Positions 38,146 through 49,451 of a stretch of 64,000 nt of DNA are shown one piece after another. Source of the stretch: Chachezhania sediminis (GTDB lineage: Bacteria > Pseudomonadota > Alphaproteobacteria > Rhodobacterales > Rhodobacteraceae); contig NZ_VOPH01000003.1 of assembly GCF_009765275.1 (NCBI RefSeq), positions 124,001-188,000 of the forward strand, written 5' to 3'. Under the pieces are notes generated by a model. That model worked only from the letters and a program-made list of their open reading frames with translations. It did no database searches and was not told the DNA's origin. The position numbers and the translations under genes are program-made. How positions within the stretch are numbered: the first letter of the stretch is position 1; each line of letters opens with the position of its first letter.

Positions 38146-41112
38146 TCAGTTTCCTTCGATGCTCAGGGCTTCGTTGACCAGCGCTTCCTGTTGCGCCTTG
38201 TGCTGGCTGGCCAGACCCGTCGCGGGCGAGGCCGAGGTCGTACGGCCCACGTAGACGGGACGAGGGGACTTGGCGTTGATGCGTCCAAGCACCCACTCGA
38301 TATTCGGTTCGATGAAGGTCCAGGCACCCTGGTTCTTGGGCTCTTCCTGGCACCAGATCATGTCGGCATTCGGGAAGCGTTCCAGCTCCTTCACCAGGCT
38401 CAGCGCCGGGAAGGGATAGAACTGCTCGATCCGCAGGATGTAGATGTCGTCGATCCCGCGTTCGTCGCGCGCTTCCAGCAGGTCATAGTAGACCTTGCCT
38501 GAACACATCACCACGCGCCGGACCTTGTCGTCCGACACCAGCTTGTGGCCCCAGTCCGGGTTGTCCGCCTCGTCCCAGAGGACGCGGTGGAAGGACGAGC
38601 CGTCGGTGAACTCATGCGCCTTCGACACGGCCAGCTTGTGGCGCAGCAGCGACTTGGGCGTCATCAGGATCAGCGGCTTGCGGAAGGTGCGGTGCAGCTG
38701 ACGGCGCAGGATGTGGAAGTAGTTCGCCGGCGTCGAGCAGTTGGCGACGATCCAGTTGTCCGAGCCGCAGCCCTGCAGGAACCGTTCCAGTCGGGCCGAC
38801 GAGTGTTCGGGGCCCTGGCCTTCGAAGCCGTGGGGCAGCAGGCACACCAGGCCCGACATCCGCAGCCACTTCGATTCACCGGAACTGATGAACTGGTCGA
38901 ACATGATCTGCGCGCCGTTGGCGAAATCGCCGAACTGGGCTTCCCACAGGGTCAGCGCGTTCGGTTCCGCCAGCGAGTAGCCGTATTCGAAGCCCAGCAC
39001 CGCGTATTCCGACAGCATCGAGTCGATGACCTCGTACCGCGCCTGGCCTTCCCGGATGTGGTTCAGCGGATAGTAGCGTTCTTCGGTGTTCTGGTCGACG
39101 AAGCCCGAATGCCGCTGGCTGAAGGTGCCGCGGGTCGAATCCTGGCCCGCCAGGCGCACCGGATAGCCTTCGGTCAGCAGCGACCCGAAGGCCAGGGCTT
39201 CGGCCGTGGCCCAGTCGAAGCCTTCGCCGGTCTCGAACATCTGCTTCTTGGCTTCCAGCAGGCGGCCGACGGTGCGGTGCAGTTCGAACCCTTCGGGGGC
39301 GCGGGTCAGCGAAGCGCCGACATTTTCCATCGTTTCCGGGGAAATGGCGGTCTGGCCACGCTGGTACTGGTCTTCCTTGCGCGGATCGATGCCCGACCAG
39401 CGCCCGTCCAGCCAGTCGGCCTTGTTCGGCTTGTAGTTCTTGCCGGCCTCGAATTCCTCGTTCAGCTTGGCCTGGAACGCGGCCTTCATGTCCTCGATCT
39501 CGCCTTCCGGGATCAGGCCGTCCTTCACCAACACGTCCGAGTACAGGGTCAGGGTTGTCTTGTGGCCCTTGATCTCCTTGTACATGATCGGGTTGGTGAA
39601 CATGGGCTCGTCGCCTTCGTTGTGACCGAAGCGGCGATAGCAGAACATGTCGATGACCACGTCCTTATGGAACTTCTGCCGGAACTCCGTCGCGACCTTG
39701 GCGGCGTGCACCACGGCCTCGGGGTCGTCCCCGTTCACGTGGAAGATCGGCGCCTCGACCATCAGGGCGATGTCGGTCGGGTAGGGGGACGAGCGGCTGA
39801 AATGCGGCGCGGTGGTAAAGCCGATCTGGTTGTTCACCACGATATGGATCGTGCCGCCGGTGCGGTGACCGCGCAGGCCCGACAGGCCGAAACATTCCGC
39901 GACGACGCCCTGGCCAGCAAAGGCCGCATCGCCGTGCAACAGGATCGGCAGAACAGCGGTCCGTTCCGGATCGTGCAGTTGGTCCTGCTTGGCGCGCGCC
40001 TTGCCCAGGACGACCGGGTTCACGGCCTCCAGGTGCGAGGGGTTCGCCGTCAGAGACAGGTGGACCTTGTTGCCGTCGAATTCACGGTCGGAAGACGCAC
40101 CCAGGTGGTACTTCACGTCGCCGGAACCGTCGACGTCGTCGGGCTTGAACGACCCGCCCTGGAATTCGTTGAAGATCGCGCGATAGGGCTTGGCCATCAC
40201 GTTGGCCAGCACGTTCAGGCGGCCGCGGTGCGGCATGCCGATCACGACTTCCTTCACACCCAGCGCGCCGCCGCGCTTGATGATCTGCTCCATCGCCGGG
40301 ATCAGGCTTTCGCCGCCATCGAGACCGAAACGCTTGGTCCCCATGTACTTGACCTGAAGGAATTTCTCGAATCCTTCGGCCTCGACCATCTTGTTCAGGA
40401 TCGCCTTCCGGCCCTCGCGGGTGAACTGGATTTCCTTGCCCAGCCCCTCGATCCGTTCCTTCAGCCAGCTGGCCTCTTCCGGGTCCGAGATGTGCATGTA
40501 CTGCAGCGCGAAGGTGCCGCAATAGGTGCGCTTCACCAGTTCCAGGATCTGGCGGACGGATGCCACCTGCAGGCCGAGAACGTTGTCGATGAAGATCGGT
40601 CGATCCATGTCGGCATCGGTGAAGCCGTAGGATTTCGGATCCAGTTCCGAATGATACGTCGTGTCGCGCGCGCCCAGCGGGTCGATATCGGCGATCAGGT
40701 GACCGCGGATCCGGTAGGCGCGGATCAGCATGATCGCGCGGATCGAATCCAGCACGGCACGCTTCATCTGGTCGTCGGTCAGCGACACGCCGGTCGACTG
40801 GGCCTTGTCTGCGATCTTCTTGCCGGCGGCCTTCACCTCGGGCGCTGCGTCCGGCCACATGCCGGTCAGGGCCGCGGTCAGGTCGTCCGACGGCGTCGGC
40901 GGCCAGTCCGTGCGCGCCCAGGACGGGCCGGACGCCTCTTTCTTGACGTCCAGTTCGTCGTCGCCAAGCTGGCGGAAGAATTCGGCCCAGGCGGCGTCAA
41001 CCGCGCCCGGATCGCCCGCGTACTGGGCGTAGAGCTGCTCCAGGTAGGCCGCGTTCGCGCCCTGCATGAAGGACGAGGCCTGGAATTGGGCGTTGGGGCT
41101 TTGTTCGGTCAT
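38146..41112 (-). CDS. sucA: 2-oxoglutarate dehydrogenase E1
   Basis: A 988-residue thiamine-diphosphate enzyme that decarboxylates 2-oxoglutarate and passes the succinyl unit to OdhB. Typical features include the N-terminal E2-binding region (SSFMQGANAAYLEQLYAQYAGDP), HRGRLNVLANVMAKPY, GDAAFAGQGVV with the ThDP-binding region, and the C-terminal transketolase domain (RGTFSQRHSG, LPHGFEGQGPEHSSARLERFLQ). It has a strong GGGAGG site. A 375-base leader region separates it from sucD. Confidence 0.97.
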   Translation of the reverse strand: MTEQSPNAQFQASSFMQGANAAYLEQLYAQYAGDPGAVDAAWAEFFRQLGDDELDVKKEASGPSWARTDWPPTPSDDLTAALTGMWPDAAPEVKAAGKKIADKAQSTGVSLTDDQMKRAVLDSIRAIMLIRAYRIRGHLIADIDPLGARDTTYHSELDPKSYGFTDADMDRPIFIDNVLGLQVASVRQILELVKRTYCGTFALQYMHISDPEEASWLKERIEGLGKEIQFTREGRKAILNKMVEAEGFEKFLQVKYMGTKRFGLDGGESLIPAMEQIIKRGGALGVKEVVIGMPHRGRLNVLANVMAKPYRAIFNEFQGGSFKPDDVDGSGDVKYHLGASSDREFDGNKVHLSLTANPSHLEAVNPVVLGKARAKQDQLHDPERTAVLPILLHGDAAFAGQGVVAECFGLSGLRGHRTGGTIHIVVNNQIGFTTAPHFSRSSPYPTDIALMVEAPIFHVNGDDPEAVVHAAKVATEFRQKFHKDVVIDMFCYRRFGHNEGDEPMFTNPIMYKEIKGHKTTLTLYSDVLVKDGLIPEGEIEDMKAAFQAKLNEEFEAGKNYKPNKADWLDGRWSGIDPRKEDQYQRGQTAISPETMENVGASLTRAPEGFELHRTVGRLLEAKKQMFETGEGFDWATAEALAFGSLLTEGYPVRLAGQDSTRGTFSQRHSGFVDQNTEERYYPLNHIREGQARYEVIDSMLSEYAVLGFEYGYSLAEPNALTLWEAQFGDFANGAQIMFDQFISSGESKWLRMSGLVCLLPHGFEGQGPEHSSARLERFLQGCGSDNWIVANCSTPANYFHILRRQLHRTFRKPLILMTPKSLLRHKLAVSKAHEFTDGSSFHRVLWDEADNPDWGHKLVSDDKVRRVVMCSGKVYYDLLEARDERGIDDIYILRIEQFYPFPALSLVKELERFPNADMIWCQEEPKNQGAWTFIEPNIEWVLGRINAKSPRPVYVGRTTSASPATGLASQHKAQQEALVNEALSIEGN

Positions 41113-41487
41113 TGTCGCCTCCCGATCGAAGGGTGACTGTTGCGGCTATGCGCCCGAAAGGGGCGCGGTGTGGGCTGGGCAGCACTTAGGGTCATTCGGT
41201 GTCCGCTGCCAGTACTGTCGTTAACCAATTCGATCAACAACATGCGGGGTACGGCGGACGCATCGTAAGTCAGGTTTTCCGCCCCGCGGCACTCGCGGGT
41301 ATGGAAAGCAGGCAGGGCAGGCCCGGTGGGACGGGCCGCGGAGTGCGAAAGAATCGCCGCGTTCAGTCTGACAGGTCGTGTCATCCCGTGCATCGGTCCG
41401 GTGTCCTGTTCTGAACCTGCGGTTGCAGGTCAATTCGCGTGGTCTAGCGGAAGGGCCGTTAAGACGGCCCTTCCGCGGATCGAAAGA
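41113..41487. other. sucD-sucA intergenic region
   Basis: 375 bases without a convincing gene on either strand. It contains the sucD 3' stem-loop at 41447-41476 and a small CCTGC/GCAGG hairpin at about 41416-41429. The sucA-proximal part (41160-41260) is less GC-rich and should hold a leftward sucA promoter; a TTGATC/TACTGG pair with 17-base spacing is a weak candidate on the minus strand. Confidence 0.45.
41447..41476 (-). other. 13-bp stem-loop after sucD
   Basis: GCGGAAGGGCCGT (41447-41459) and ACGGCCCTTCCGC (41464-41476) form a perfect 13-bp stem with a 4-base loop, 11 bases beyond the sucD stop. No T-run follows, so it is more likely an RNA-stability or processing element than a full terminator. 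Confidence 0.7.
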
Positions 41488-42369
41488 TCAGCCGATCGCC
41501 TTTAGAACGGCTTCGCCCAGCTTGGCGGGGCTGTCGGCGACGATGATCCCGGCGGCCTTCATGGCCTCGATCTTGTCCTCGGCGCCGCCCTTGCCGCCGG
41601 CGACGATGGCGCCTGCGTGGCCCATGCGGCGGCCCGGAGGGGCAGTGCGGCCGGCGATGAAGCCCGCGGTCGGCTTCCAGCGGCCCTTCTTCTTCTCGTC
41701 CGCCAGGAATTGTGCGGCCTCTTCCTCGGCGGAACCGCCGATCTCGCCGATCATGATGATCGACTGGGTTTCGGGATCGGCCAGGAACATTTCCAGCACG
41801 TCGATGTGCTCGGTCCCCTTGATCGGGTCACCGCCGATGCCGACGGCGGACGACTGGCCCAGGCCGATGTCCGAGGTCTGTTTCACGGCTTCATAGGTCA
41901 GGGTGCCCGAACGCGACACGACGCCGACCGACCCGCGCTTGTGGATGTGGCCCGGCATGATGCCGATCTTGCACGCATCCGGCGTGATGACGCCAGGGCA
42001 GTTCGGGCCGATCAGGCGGCTCTTGCTGTCGATCAGGGCGCGCTTGACCTTCATCATGTCCAGCACCGGGATGCCTTCGGTGATGCACACGATCAGTTCC
42101 ATCTCGGCGTCGATGGCTTCCAGGATCGAGTCGGCCGCGAAGGGGGGCGGCACGTAGATCACCGTGGCATTCGCCTCGGTCTTTGCCTTTGCCTCGTGGA
42201 CCGAGTTGAAGACGGGCAGGCCCAGGTGCTCGGAGCCGCCTTTGCCGGGGGTCACACCGCCGACCATCTTGGTGCCGTAGGCAATGGCCTGCTCGGTGTG
42301 GAAGGTGCCCTGAGAGCCGGTGATGCCCTGACAGATCACCTTTGTGTTTTCATCGACGAGAACTGCCAT
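41488..42369 (-). CDS. sucD: succinyl-CoA synthetase alpha subunit
   Basis: A 293-residue subunit carrying the phosphohistidine intermediate, H251 in [14 protein letters not shown]. The CoA-binding N-domain ([23 protein letters not shown]) and [10 protein letters not shown] are standard. It is unusual that sucC lies about 2.7 kb upstream, separated by four other ORFs, rather than adjacent. The complex itself should be normal since both subunits are intact. Confidence 0.97.
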   Translation of the reverse strand: MAVLVDENTKVICQGITGSQGTFHTEQAIAYGTKMVGGVTPGKGGSEHLGLPVFNSVHEAKAKTEANATVIYVPPPFAADSILEAIDAEMELIVCITEGIPVLDMMKVKRALIDSKSRLIGPNCPGVITPDACKIGIMPGHIHKRGSVGVVSRSGTLTYEAVKQTSDIGLGQSSAVGIGGDPIKGTEHIDVLEMFLADPETQSIIMIGEIGGSAEEEAAQFLADEKKKGRWKPTAGFIAGRTAPPGRRMGHAGAIVAGGKGGAEDKIEAMKAAGIIVADSPAKLGEAVLKAIG

Positions 42370-42426
42370 CGTGAAGTCTTCCCTTTGTTGCGTCAGTGGT
42401 CCGGCGGCCTTGGGCCGCCAGGAATT

Positions 42427-42615
42427 TCAGTGAACCTTGATCGGGTACAGGATGGCCCCGACCGCCGGCGCCCCGTCTTGGGCACCGTCGCGGCGATGAC
42501 CGGACCGGCGCGGCGTCCGGCAGAACGCGGCGCGGGCTTCCGCGGCCGACCGCACATCTGTGCCTGTCGTACCTGCGGTCATCGCCATCGCCGGGTGTAC
42601 GATCTGCCGTGCCAT
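42427..42615 (-). CDS. possible small protein (62 residues), unknown
   Basis: An open frame starting MARQIVHPAMAMTAGTTG and ending ILYPIKVH, 57 bases upstream of the sucD start. It has a GGAACAGG sequence directly before the ATG and purine-rich DNA further up. There is no recognised domain, signal peptide or membrane segment. The frame's position within a same-strand gene run and its initiation signal are the only support. It could be non-coding leader DNA of sucD. Confidence 0.35.
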   Translation of the reverse strand: MARQIVHPAMAMTAGTTGTDVRSAAEARAAFCRTPRRSGHRRDGAQDGAPAVGAILYPIKVH

Positions 42616-42680
42616 CCTGTTCCGTCTTTCCTTCTTTCTTGCCGCGCCACGGGGGCGGGCCCGTTCTTTTCGCGTGGACC

Positions 42681-43031
42681 TCAGTCGGCCGCCGCGACGC
42701 CCCGGGCGGTCAGCGCCCGGGCCAGTGCCTCGACCGGCTGGTCCGCCGAAGCCGTCCCACCGACCGAGAAGCTGGCCGAGGCGATCGAGGCTTTCGTCGC
42801 ATCGGCGTCGTAGACCTCGGGCGGCAGGCGGCCGGCCTTGGCGCTTTCGTCGACATAGAGCGGCGGCGTGCCGTTGGGCTTGCCGTCCGGGAACATGAAT
42901 TCGACCTGGCGGGACCGGTCGCACGCGGTCAGGCCGACGAGGCCCGCGGCCACGAGCAGCACCGTGGCAAGCCGTCGTCCTGCCGAAGTCGACGGTTGGG
43001 AACCGGTCTGGGTCTTGAACGTGCTGGGCAT
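42681..43031 (-). CDS. small lipoprotein, unknown function
   Basis: A 116-residue protein. After a charged N-terminus (about 1-19) comes a hydrophobic segment VLLVAAGLVGLTAC, which is a lipobox with the lipidated Cys in LTAC-DRS. The mature part (FMFPDGKPNGTPPLYVDESAKAG onward) has no recognised domain and ends Ala-rich. The start at 43031 follows GAGAGGAGAGG; further upstream frame sequence is unlikely to be translated. It is one of the genes inserted between sucC and sucD. Confidence 0.65.
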   Translation of the reverse strand: MPSTFKTQTGSQPSTSAGRRLATVLLVAAGLVGLTACDRSRQVEFMFPDGKPNGTPPLYVDESAKAGRLPPEVYDADATKASIASASFSVGGTASADQPVEALARALTARGVAAAD

Positions 43032-43144
43032 GGCTGCCTCTCCTCTCGTCACGATCTGCCGGAAGACCCGGCGCACTGGGTAACCTGCGGCGATGCGCGC
43101 GGCGCTGAGGGCGTTGCGCGGAAACGGTATATGGCGGCTGAGGG

Positions 43145-44161
43145 TCACAGCGAAGTCGCCTTGCTTTTGCGACCGGACTTGCCGCGGCTGTCCGATTGCG
43201 GCGCATCGGCCAGGTTGGCGACCGTCGCGGTCCCGCGATCCGGATCTCGGAAATCCATGGGACCTTCGAACTGCAACCGGTCGACGATCTGGCGCACGTC
43301 GCGCGGATAGCGGGTCTGGATCAGCGCCGCCTGGCTCTCGCTCAGCTTCAGCTTTGGGCCCATTCCGAAAAACAACCGCACCACGCGCCGCGCCTGAAGC
43401 ACCCAGTAGCGCGCGGTCTTCGATCGCTTTTCAGCCGGTCCGAACATCAGGTTGACCAGACGCATGGCGCGGGCCTCCCATGCGTTGAAGCCGCGATTGT
43501 GGGGCTTGGGCAGGGACAGGCCCGAAATGTCCATTCCCACCAGATCGGCATAGACGTTGTAGATACTCGCTCCGCTCCGGGGCTTCATCCTGACAATGAC
43601 CCGGCCGGGGAATTCGGTTGCCCAGTCCTCGGCCGTCTTCGCCATCGGAATCTCGGACGCGTGGGCGACGAAATGGTCCAGGTTGCCGGTAAAGCCGCGC
43701 TTCACCGCCTCGGAATAGACCGACAGCATGAAGTCGGCCATGTCCCGCACGAAAACCAGGTAGACGACGCTGGTGAACCGCGCCCGCAGCCACTTGTCCA
43801 GCGCGGCCCGCTGCCGCGGCCGGCGCAGATAGGCGCCCAGTTGTTCGCAGGAAATCAGGAAGGTCGCGTCCGGCGCCTCGGCCAGCTTGGCGGACAGCTC
43901 GGACTCGAACCTGGCGGTCAGGGCGCGCTGGTCGTCGACGCTTTGGATATTGCGGATCCCGGCCTCGATATGGTCGGGCACGATCTCGCCCACCTCGTTA
44001 CAGGCGATAAACGCGTATTCGATCTGGCTGTGCAGGCTCATCCTTGGCGGCATGTAGACGAAGCCCTGCGCCGCCAGCGCGTCGCGATGGGTCATCAGGA
44101 ACACCTGGAGCGAGGTCGAACCGGTCTTCGGCAGACCCACGTGAACTATGGCACGGGCCAT
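43145..44161 (-). CDS. P-loop sulfotransferase-like protein
   Basis: A 338-residue protein. The N-terminal IVHVGLPKTGSTSLQVFL has the PAPS-binding P-loop pattern of sulfotransferases and related heparan-sulfotransferase-like proteins. A later segment, YLVFVRDMADFMLSVYSEAVKRG, fits the 3'-phosphate-binding region (R-D, S-x-Y). The C-terminus is basic. The acceptor is unknown. The start overlaps the last base of the GT25 gene stop, so the two are co-translated and may modify the same surface glycan. Confidence 0.78.
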   Translation of the reverse strand: MARAIVHVGLPKTGSTSLQVFLMTHRDALAAQGFVYMPPRMSLHSQIEYAFIACNEVGEIVPDHIEAGIRNIQSVDDQRALTARFESELSAKLAEAPDATFLISCEQLGAYLRRPRQRAALDKWLRARFTSVVYLVFVRDMADFMLSVYSEAVKRGFTGNLDHFVAHASEIPMAKTAEDWATEFPGRVIVRMKPRSGASIYNVYADLVGMDISGLSLPKPHNRGFNAWEARAMRLVNLMFGPAEKRSKTARYWVLQARRVVRLFFGMGPKLKLSESQAALIQTRYPRDVRQIVDRLQFEGPMDFRDPDRGTATVANLADAPQSDSRGKSGRKSKATSL

Positions 44162-45006
44162 CAGGCAGCCCCCCCGTTGGTCGTGGTCGCGTCGGGCGCA
44201 TAGGCGATCTTCTGGAACGATGCGCGGCCGGTGGCCAGCAGGCCCAGGAACTTCGGCAGCAGCTTTACTTCATGCCAGGACCGGCGCAGTTCGCGCAGCG
44301 TCTTGTTCTCCAGCGGCTGTTGCGGGGCGGCCGGTGCGGCTGCGGCCGGCGGCTCGTTCCCCTGAACGACCAGCGCAGGAGAGACTTGCCAGCGGTCCAG
44401 ACCCCGCGCGAGGGCAGAGATGTTCACGTTGAACAGCAGGTGATCGATCGGCATGTCGATCCGTCGGGCGGCGACGATCTTGGCCGCGCCCGCACGGGAC
44501 ACGATATAGCCGGCGGTGCCGGAATGGCGCGACAGCAGGGGCGCCACGGTCCGGCCCAGATGGGTCCGCCCGTCGCGGCCCAGGGCCACGAACAGCTTGT
44601 CGTCGCGCCAGCGCTCGATCTTCACGATGTCGGCGCCCGCGGGCCACCACGACATGTCGGCCAGCCACAGCTGCAGGTCCGGCGACAGGAAGGCGTCGTC
44701 TTCCAGCACCAGGCAGTAATCCTCGTCGCGCGCCAGGAACTGTTCCATCAACAGCAGGTGGCTGCGGGTGCAGGCCTTGGCGTGCATGGCCACCGCGCCC
44801 CAGGGGCCGTGGTCGGGCATGGCGGCAAGGGCGGCGGCGTTTTCTTGCGCGCGCCCGTCGCAGGCATCGAAGAAGTCGGCCGCCACACCCGCGGCGGCCA
44901 GTTCCCGGGCCATCAGCGCACGCCGTTCCGCCGCACGCACAAGACTGACCACGGCCGCGTAAACGCGGGTCGTGCCCTGGCCTTGGGGATCGGGGGTGCT
45001 GGTCAT
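44161..45006 (-). CDS. glycosyltransferase family 25 (LPS-type) protein
   Basis: A 281-residue GT25 enzyme. The family pattern is complete: VVSLVRAAERRALM at the N-terminus, CTRSHLLLMEQFL, the DxD-like metal motif LVLEDDAF, HSGTAGYIVSRAGAAKI, and PIDHLLFN. Members transfer galactose or related sugars onto LPS cores. A C-terminal extension of about 70 residues is Ala/Pro-rich then basic. It lies 90 bases after sucC and is coupled to the sulfotransferase-like gene. Confidence 0.85.
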   Translation of the reverse strand: MTSTPDPQGQGTTRVYAAVVSLVRAAERRALMARELAAAGVAADFFDACDGRAQENAAALAAMPDHGPWGAVAMHAKACTRSHLLLMEQFLARDEDYCLVLEDDAFLSPDLQLWLADMSWWPAGADIVKIERWRDDKLFVALGRDGRTHLGRTVAPLLSRHSGTAGYIVSRAGAAKIVAARRIDMPIDHLLFNVNISALARGLDRWQVSPALVVQGNEPPAAAAPAAPQQPLENKTLRELRRSWHEVKLLPKFLGLLATGRASFQKIAYAPDATTTNGGAA

Positions 45007-45096
45007 GCTGCTCTTCTTCGGTGGCCGGTTTGCTTGGGGCCGTTAGGCTGGGGGCCGTTCAGGTGGGGGCGGGCACGGGGCCCGCCCGGTCAGGGC

Positions 45097-46290
<1,194 letters not shown>

Positions 46291-46395
46291 CCAAACAGTC
46301 CTTCTAGCGGCATTTGATCCTCTATAGGCACAGCCTTGCGGCAAGACTAAGCCCTTTCGCGCGAAGCAGGCGATTTTCCGCGGGTTTCGATATGC

Positions 46396-46428
46396 TTGTG
46401 ATCACACATTGAAAAAGTGTGATCACAA
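46396..46428. promoter_or_regulatory. paired TGTGATCACA operator upstream of sucC
   Basis: TTGTGATCACAC (46396-46407) and GTGTGATCACAA (46417-46428) form a perfect 12-bp inverted repeat with a 9-base spacer. Each arm also contains the full 10-bp palindrome TGTGATCACA (46397-46406 and 46418-46427), with centres 21 bp apart. It lies 106 bases upstream of the sucC start. The same two-palindrome layout with the same spacing precedes sdhC. Confidence 0.85.
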
Positions 46429-46487
46429 AACTTCAGCGGCACTGCGAATCACCTGGCTGCGGGGGCCGGAACGACCGGCCCCGAACG

Positions 46488-46519
46488 CAAAACGGCCCGG
46501 CGCAGGGGCCGGGCCGTTT
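46488..46519 (-). terminator. intrinsic terminator after mdh
   Basis: AAACGGCCCGG (46490-46500) pairs with CCGGGCCGTTT (46509-46519). On the minus strand the stem is followed by TTTT. It isolates mdh from sucC, so sucC has its own regulated promoter. Confidence 0.85.
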
Positions 46520-46549
46520 CGCAATCTCAACGTGGGTCCACAGGACCGA

Positions 46550-47641
<1,092 letters not shown>

Positions 47642-47643
47642 TC

Positions 47644-48480
47644 ATGTTCGGGGTCGATCCCTATCTGCTGGCGGTTGCCGCACCGGCCGTGGTCTTCGCC
47701 GCGGTGGCCAAGGCCGGCTTCGGCTCCGGCGCGGCCTTCGCCTCGTCGGCCTTCCTGGCGCTGGTGTTGCCGCCGGGCACTGCGCTGGCGCTGATGCTGC
47801 CGCTTCTGATGCTGATGGATATCGCAACGCTTGGCCCCTACTGGGGCCGGTGGAGCGGGCGCGACGCAGGCTTGCTGATCCTGTCTGCGCTGCCCGGGGT
47901 GGCCCTGGGCGCCTGGCTTTACACCATCGTCGACCCGGACGTGTTCCGCCTGCTGATCGGGATCGTGGCGGTGGTCTTCGTGCTGTGGCGGCTGGTGCCG
48001 TCCCGGACCTCGTCCGCGGCAGACCCGCGGCAATCCGGCGCAGGGCCGTCGGGCGACCCGTCCGGGGATGCCGGGTCGGGCGATAGGGCAGGCCAGACCG
48101 ACGGCTTCACACCGGCTCGTATCGCCGGGGGGGCCGTTGCGGGGTCGATTGCGGGTTTCACCAGTTTCGTCAGCCATGCGGGCGGGCCGCCTGTGGCGAT
48201 GTACCTGCTGGCACAGAATTTCGACAAGACGCGGTTCCAGGCGACCACGGTTCTGGTCTTCTGGGCGATCAACATCAGCAAGCTAGTGCCCTTCGCGGCA
48301 CTGGGGCTGTTCACGGCGCCCCTGCTGAAGGCCGACCTGCTGCTGGCGCCCTTTGCGCTGTTCGGCGTCTGGCTGGGCGTGCGCGCGCATCGCGCGGTGT
48401 CGCAAAAGGCCTTTTTTGCCCTGGCCTATATCTTCCTGGCCCTGACCGGGGCCAAGCTGATCTGGGATGCCCTGACCTGA
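47644..48480 (+). CDS. TauE/SafE (UPF0721) family permease
   Basis: A 278-residue membrane protein with two halves of about four helices, the usual TauE/SafE layout. Members export sulfite, sulfoacetate or other small organic anions. The two halves are joined by an unusual hydrophilic linker of about 35 residues (48003-48105) rich in Gly, Ser, Asp and Pro. The second half starts with GGAVAGSIAGFTSFVSHAGGPPVAMYLL, the family signature. It is divergent from mdh. Substrate cannot be told from sequence; sulfite export would fit a sox-containing genome. Confidence 0.85.
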   Translation: MFGVDPYLLAVAAPAVVFAAVAKAGFGSGAAFASSAFLALVLPPGTALALMLPLLMLMDIATLGPYWGRWSGRDAGLLILSALPGVALGAWLYTIVDPDVFRLLIGIVAVVFVLWRLVPSRTSSAADPRQSGAGPSGDPSGDAGSGDRAGQTDGFTPARIAGGAVAGSIAGFTSFVSHAGGPPVAMYLLAQNFDKTRFQATTVLVFWAINISKLVPFAALGLFTAPLLKADLLLAPFALFGVWLGVRAHRAVSQKAFFALAYIFLALTGAKLIWDALT

Positions 48481-48756
48481 GCGGGGCCCGAGCCGGCCAG
48501 ACGAGACCTGACCAGATCTGGCGAGGCCGGAGCCGGGCGTGATCTGACCAACCCCTGAATGCGCCCCGACCGGGCGCCATCCATGCGGTGGGGTGGTCCT
48601 GCACGTGGCAACGGCCGCCCATCTTGCGGGTGGTGCGATAGTGGCCCGTCACCCTGACAGGGGCCCGGACCTTTCGGTCCCCGGGCGCAGCCAGGTCGTG
48701 CAGGGCAGCCGGTCCCGCGGGGCAGGGCCAGCGGCAGGATGCGCGGCAGGCGCGTG

Positions 48757-49086
48757 TCAGGCGTCGCTGTCGGTGTCGGGCAGAAGTTCGGCCAGACGCT
48801 CGAACGACTGGCCCGAGGCCACCAGGCAGGTGATGCCGTTGGGCATCGTCACGGTGATGGTCCAGGTGCCGGTCTCGTCGCTGGCAAAGACCTCGACCAC
48901 GGCGTTGTTGGCGCCCAGCCCGATGCTTTGCCGGGTTTCGCCAAAGCCGTCGGCCAGGCGATCGACCACGACCTCTCGCGGGCCGCAATTGCGCTGCGAT
49001 TGTGCGGTGGCAACGGTCGGGGCGATTGCGAACAGGCCAAGTGCCGCGGCCAGGACGGTGGAGTGCGCAAAGAATTCCTTCATCAT
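48757..49086 (-). CDS. small exported protein, unknown
   Basis: A 109-residue protein with a Sec signal peptide (about 1-27, STVLAAALGLFAIAPTVATAQ). The mature part has two cysteines (RNCGPREVVVDRL and NGITCLVASGQ) that could form a disulfide, and a beta-rich pattern (VEVFASDETGTWTITVTMP). It resembles unnamed small periplasmic proteins of related bacteria, but no family name was recognised. The start at 49086 (or 49083, adjacent ATG) has AAGGG upstream. Confidence 0.65.
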   Translation of the reverse strand: MMKEFFAHSTVLAAALGLFAIAPTVATAQSQRNCGPREVVVDRLADGFGETRQSIGLGANNAVVEVFASDETGTWTITVTMPNGITCLVASGQSFERLAELLPDTDSDA

Positions 49087-49451
49087 GGGTTCTACCCTTT
49101 TCCGCTGGGGCAACAGTCCGGACGGGCGTGCCGGGATGCGGCACACCGGGCTGACTGACCCAGATGCAAGAACGTCGGACCTGATTGCTGCCCGTGCGAT
49201 GTCAGCGTGATTCGGCGGTTTGCCGAGACGGCCCTCCGACACCGGTCCGACGGGGAAAGCTTGCCCGCCAGAAGCGAAAGTCTGGTTAACGCGTCGCACG
49301 GTCCGATTGCGCAGGTGCAGAAAATGCAAGACGAATGCAGCGGACCGGGCAAATCCCATGCGTGTGGGACGGGCCTTCCTGTGCAAGGGGGCTTGAACTT
49401 TCCTGTCAAAGCGGGCCAGTCAGGCGAAAGATTATTCCAAAGGAGCCACGC
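49087..49451. other. divergent promoter region before mcl2
   Basis: 365 bases without a gene, between the leftward small exported protein and the rightward mcl2. The central part contains TTGCGCA and ATGCAAG words (about 49306-49330). No strong promoter or large symmetry was seen. Confidence 0.4.

Noticed and set aside
36697-38502. Long plus-strand frame (about 601 residues) opposite odhB
   Set aside because: Asp/His/Gly/Arg-rich translation typical of the antisense of a GC-rich gene; odhB is unambiguous on the minus strand. Similar antisense frames opposite sucA, atpA, atpD, sucC and lpdA were rejected for the same reason.
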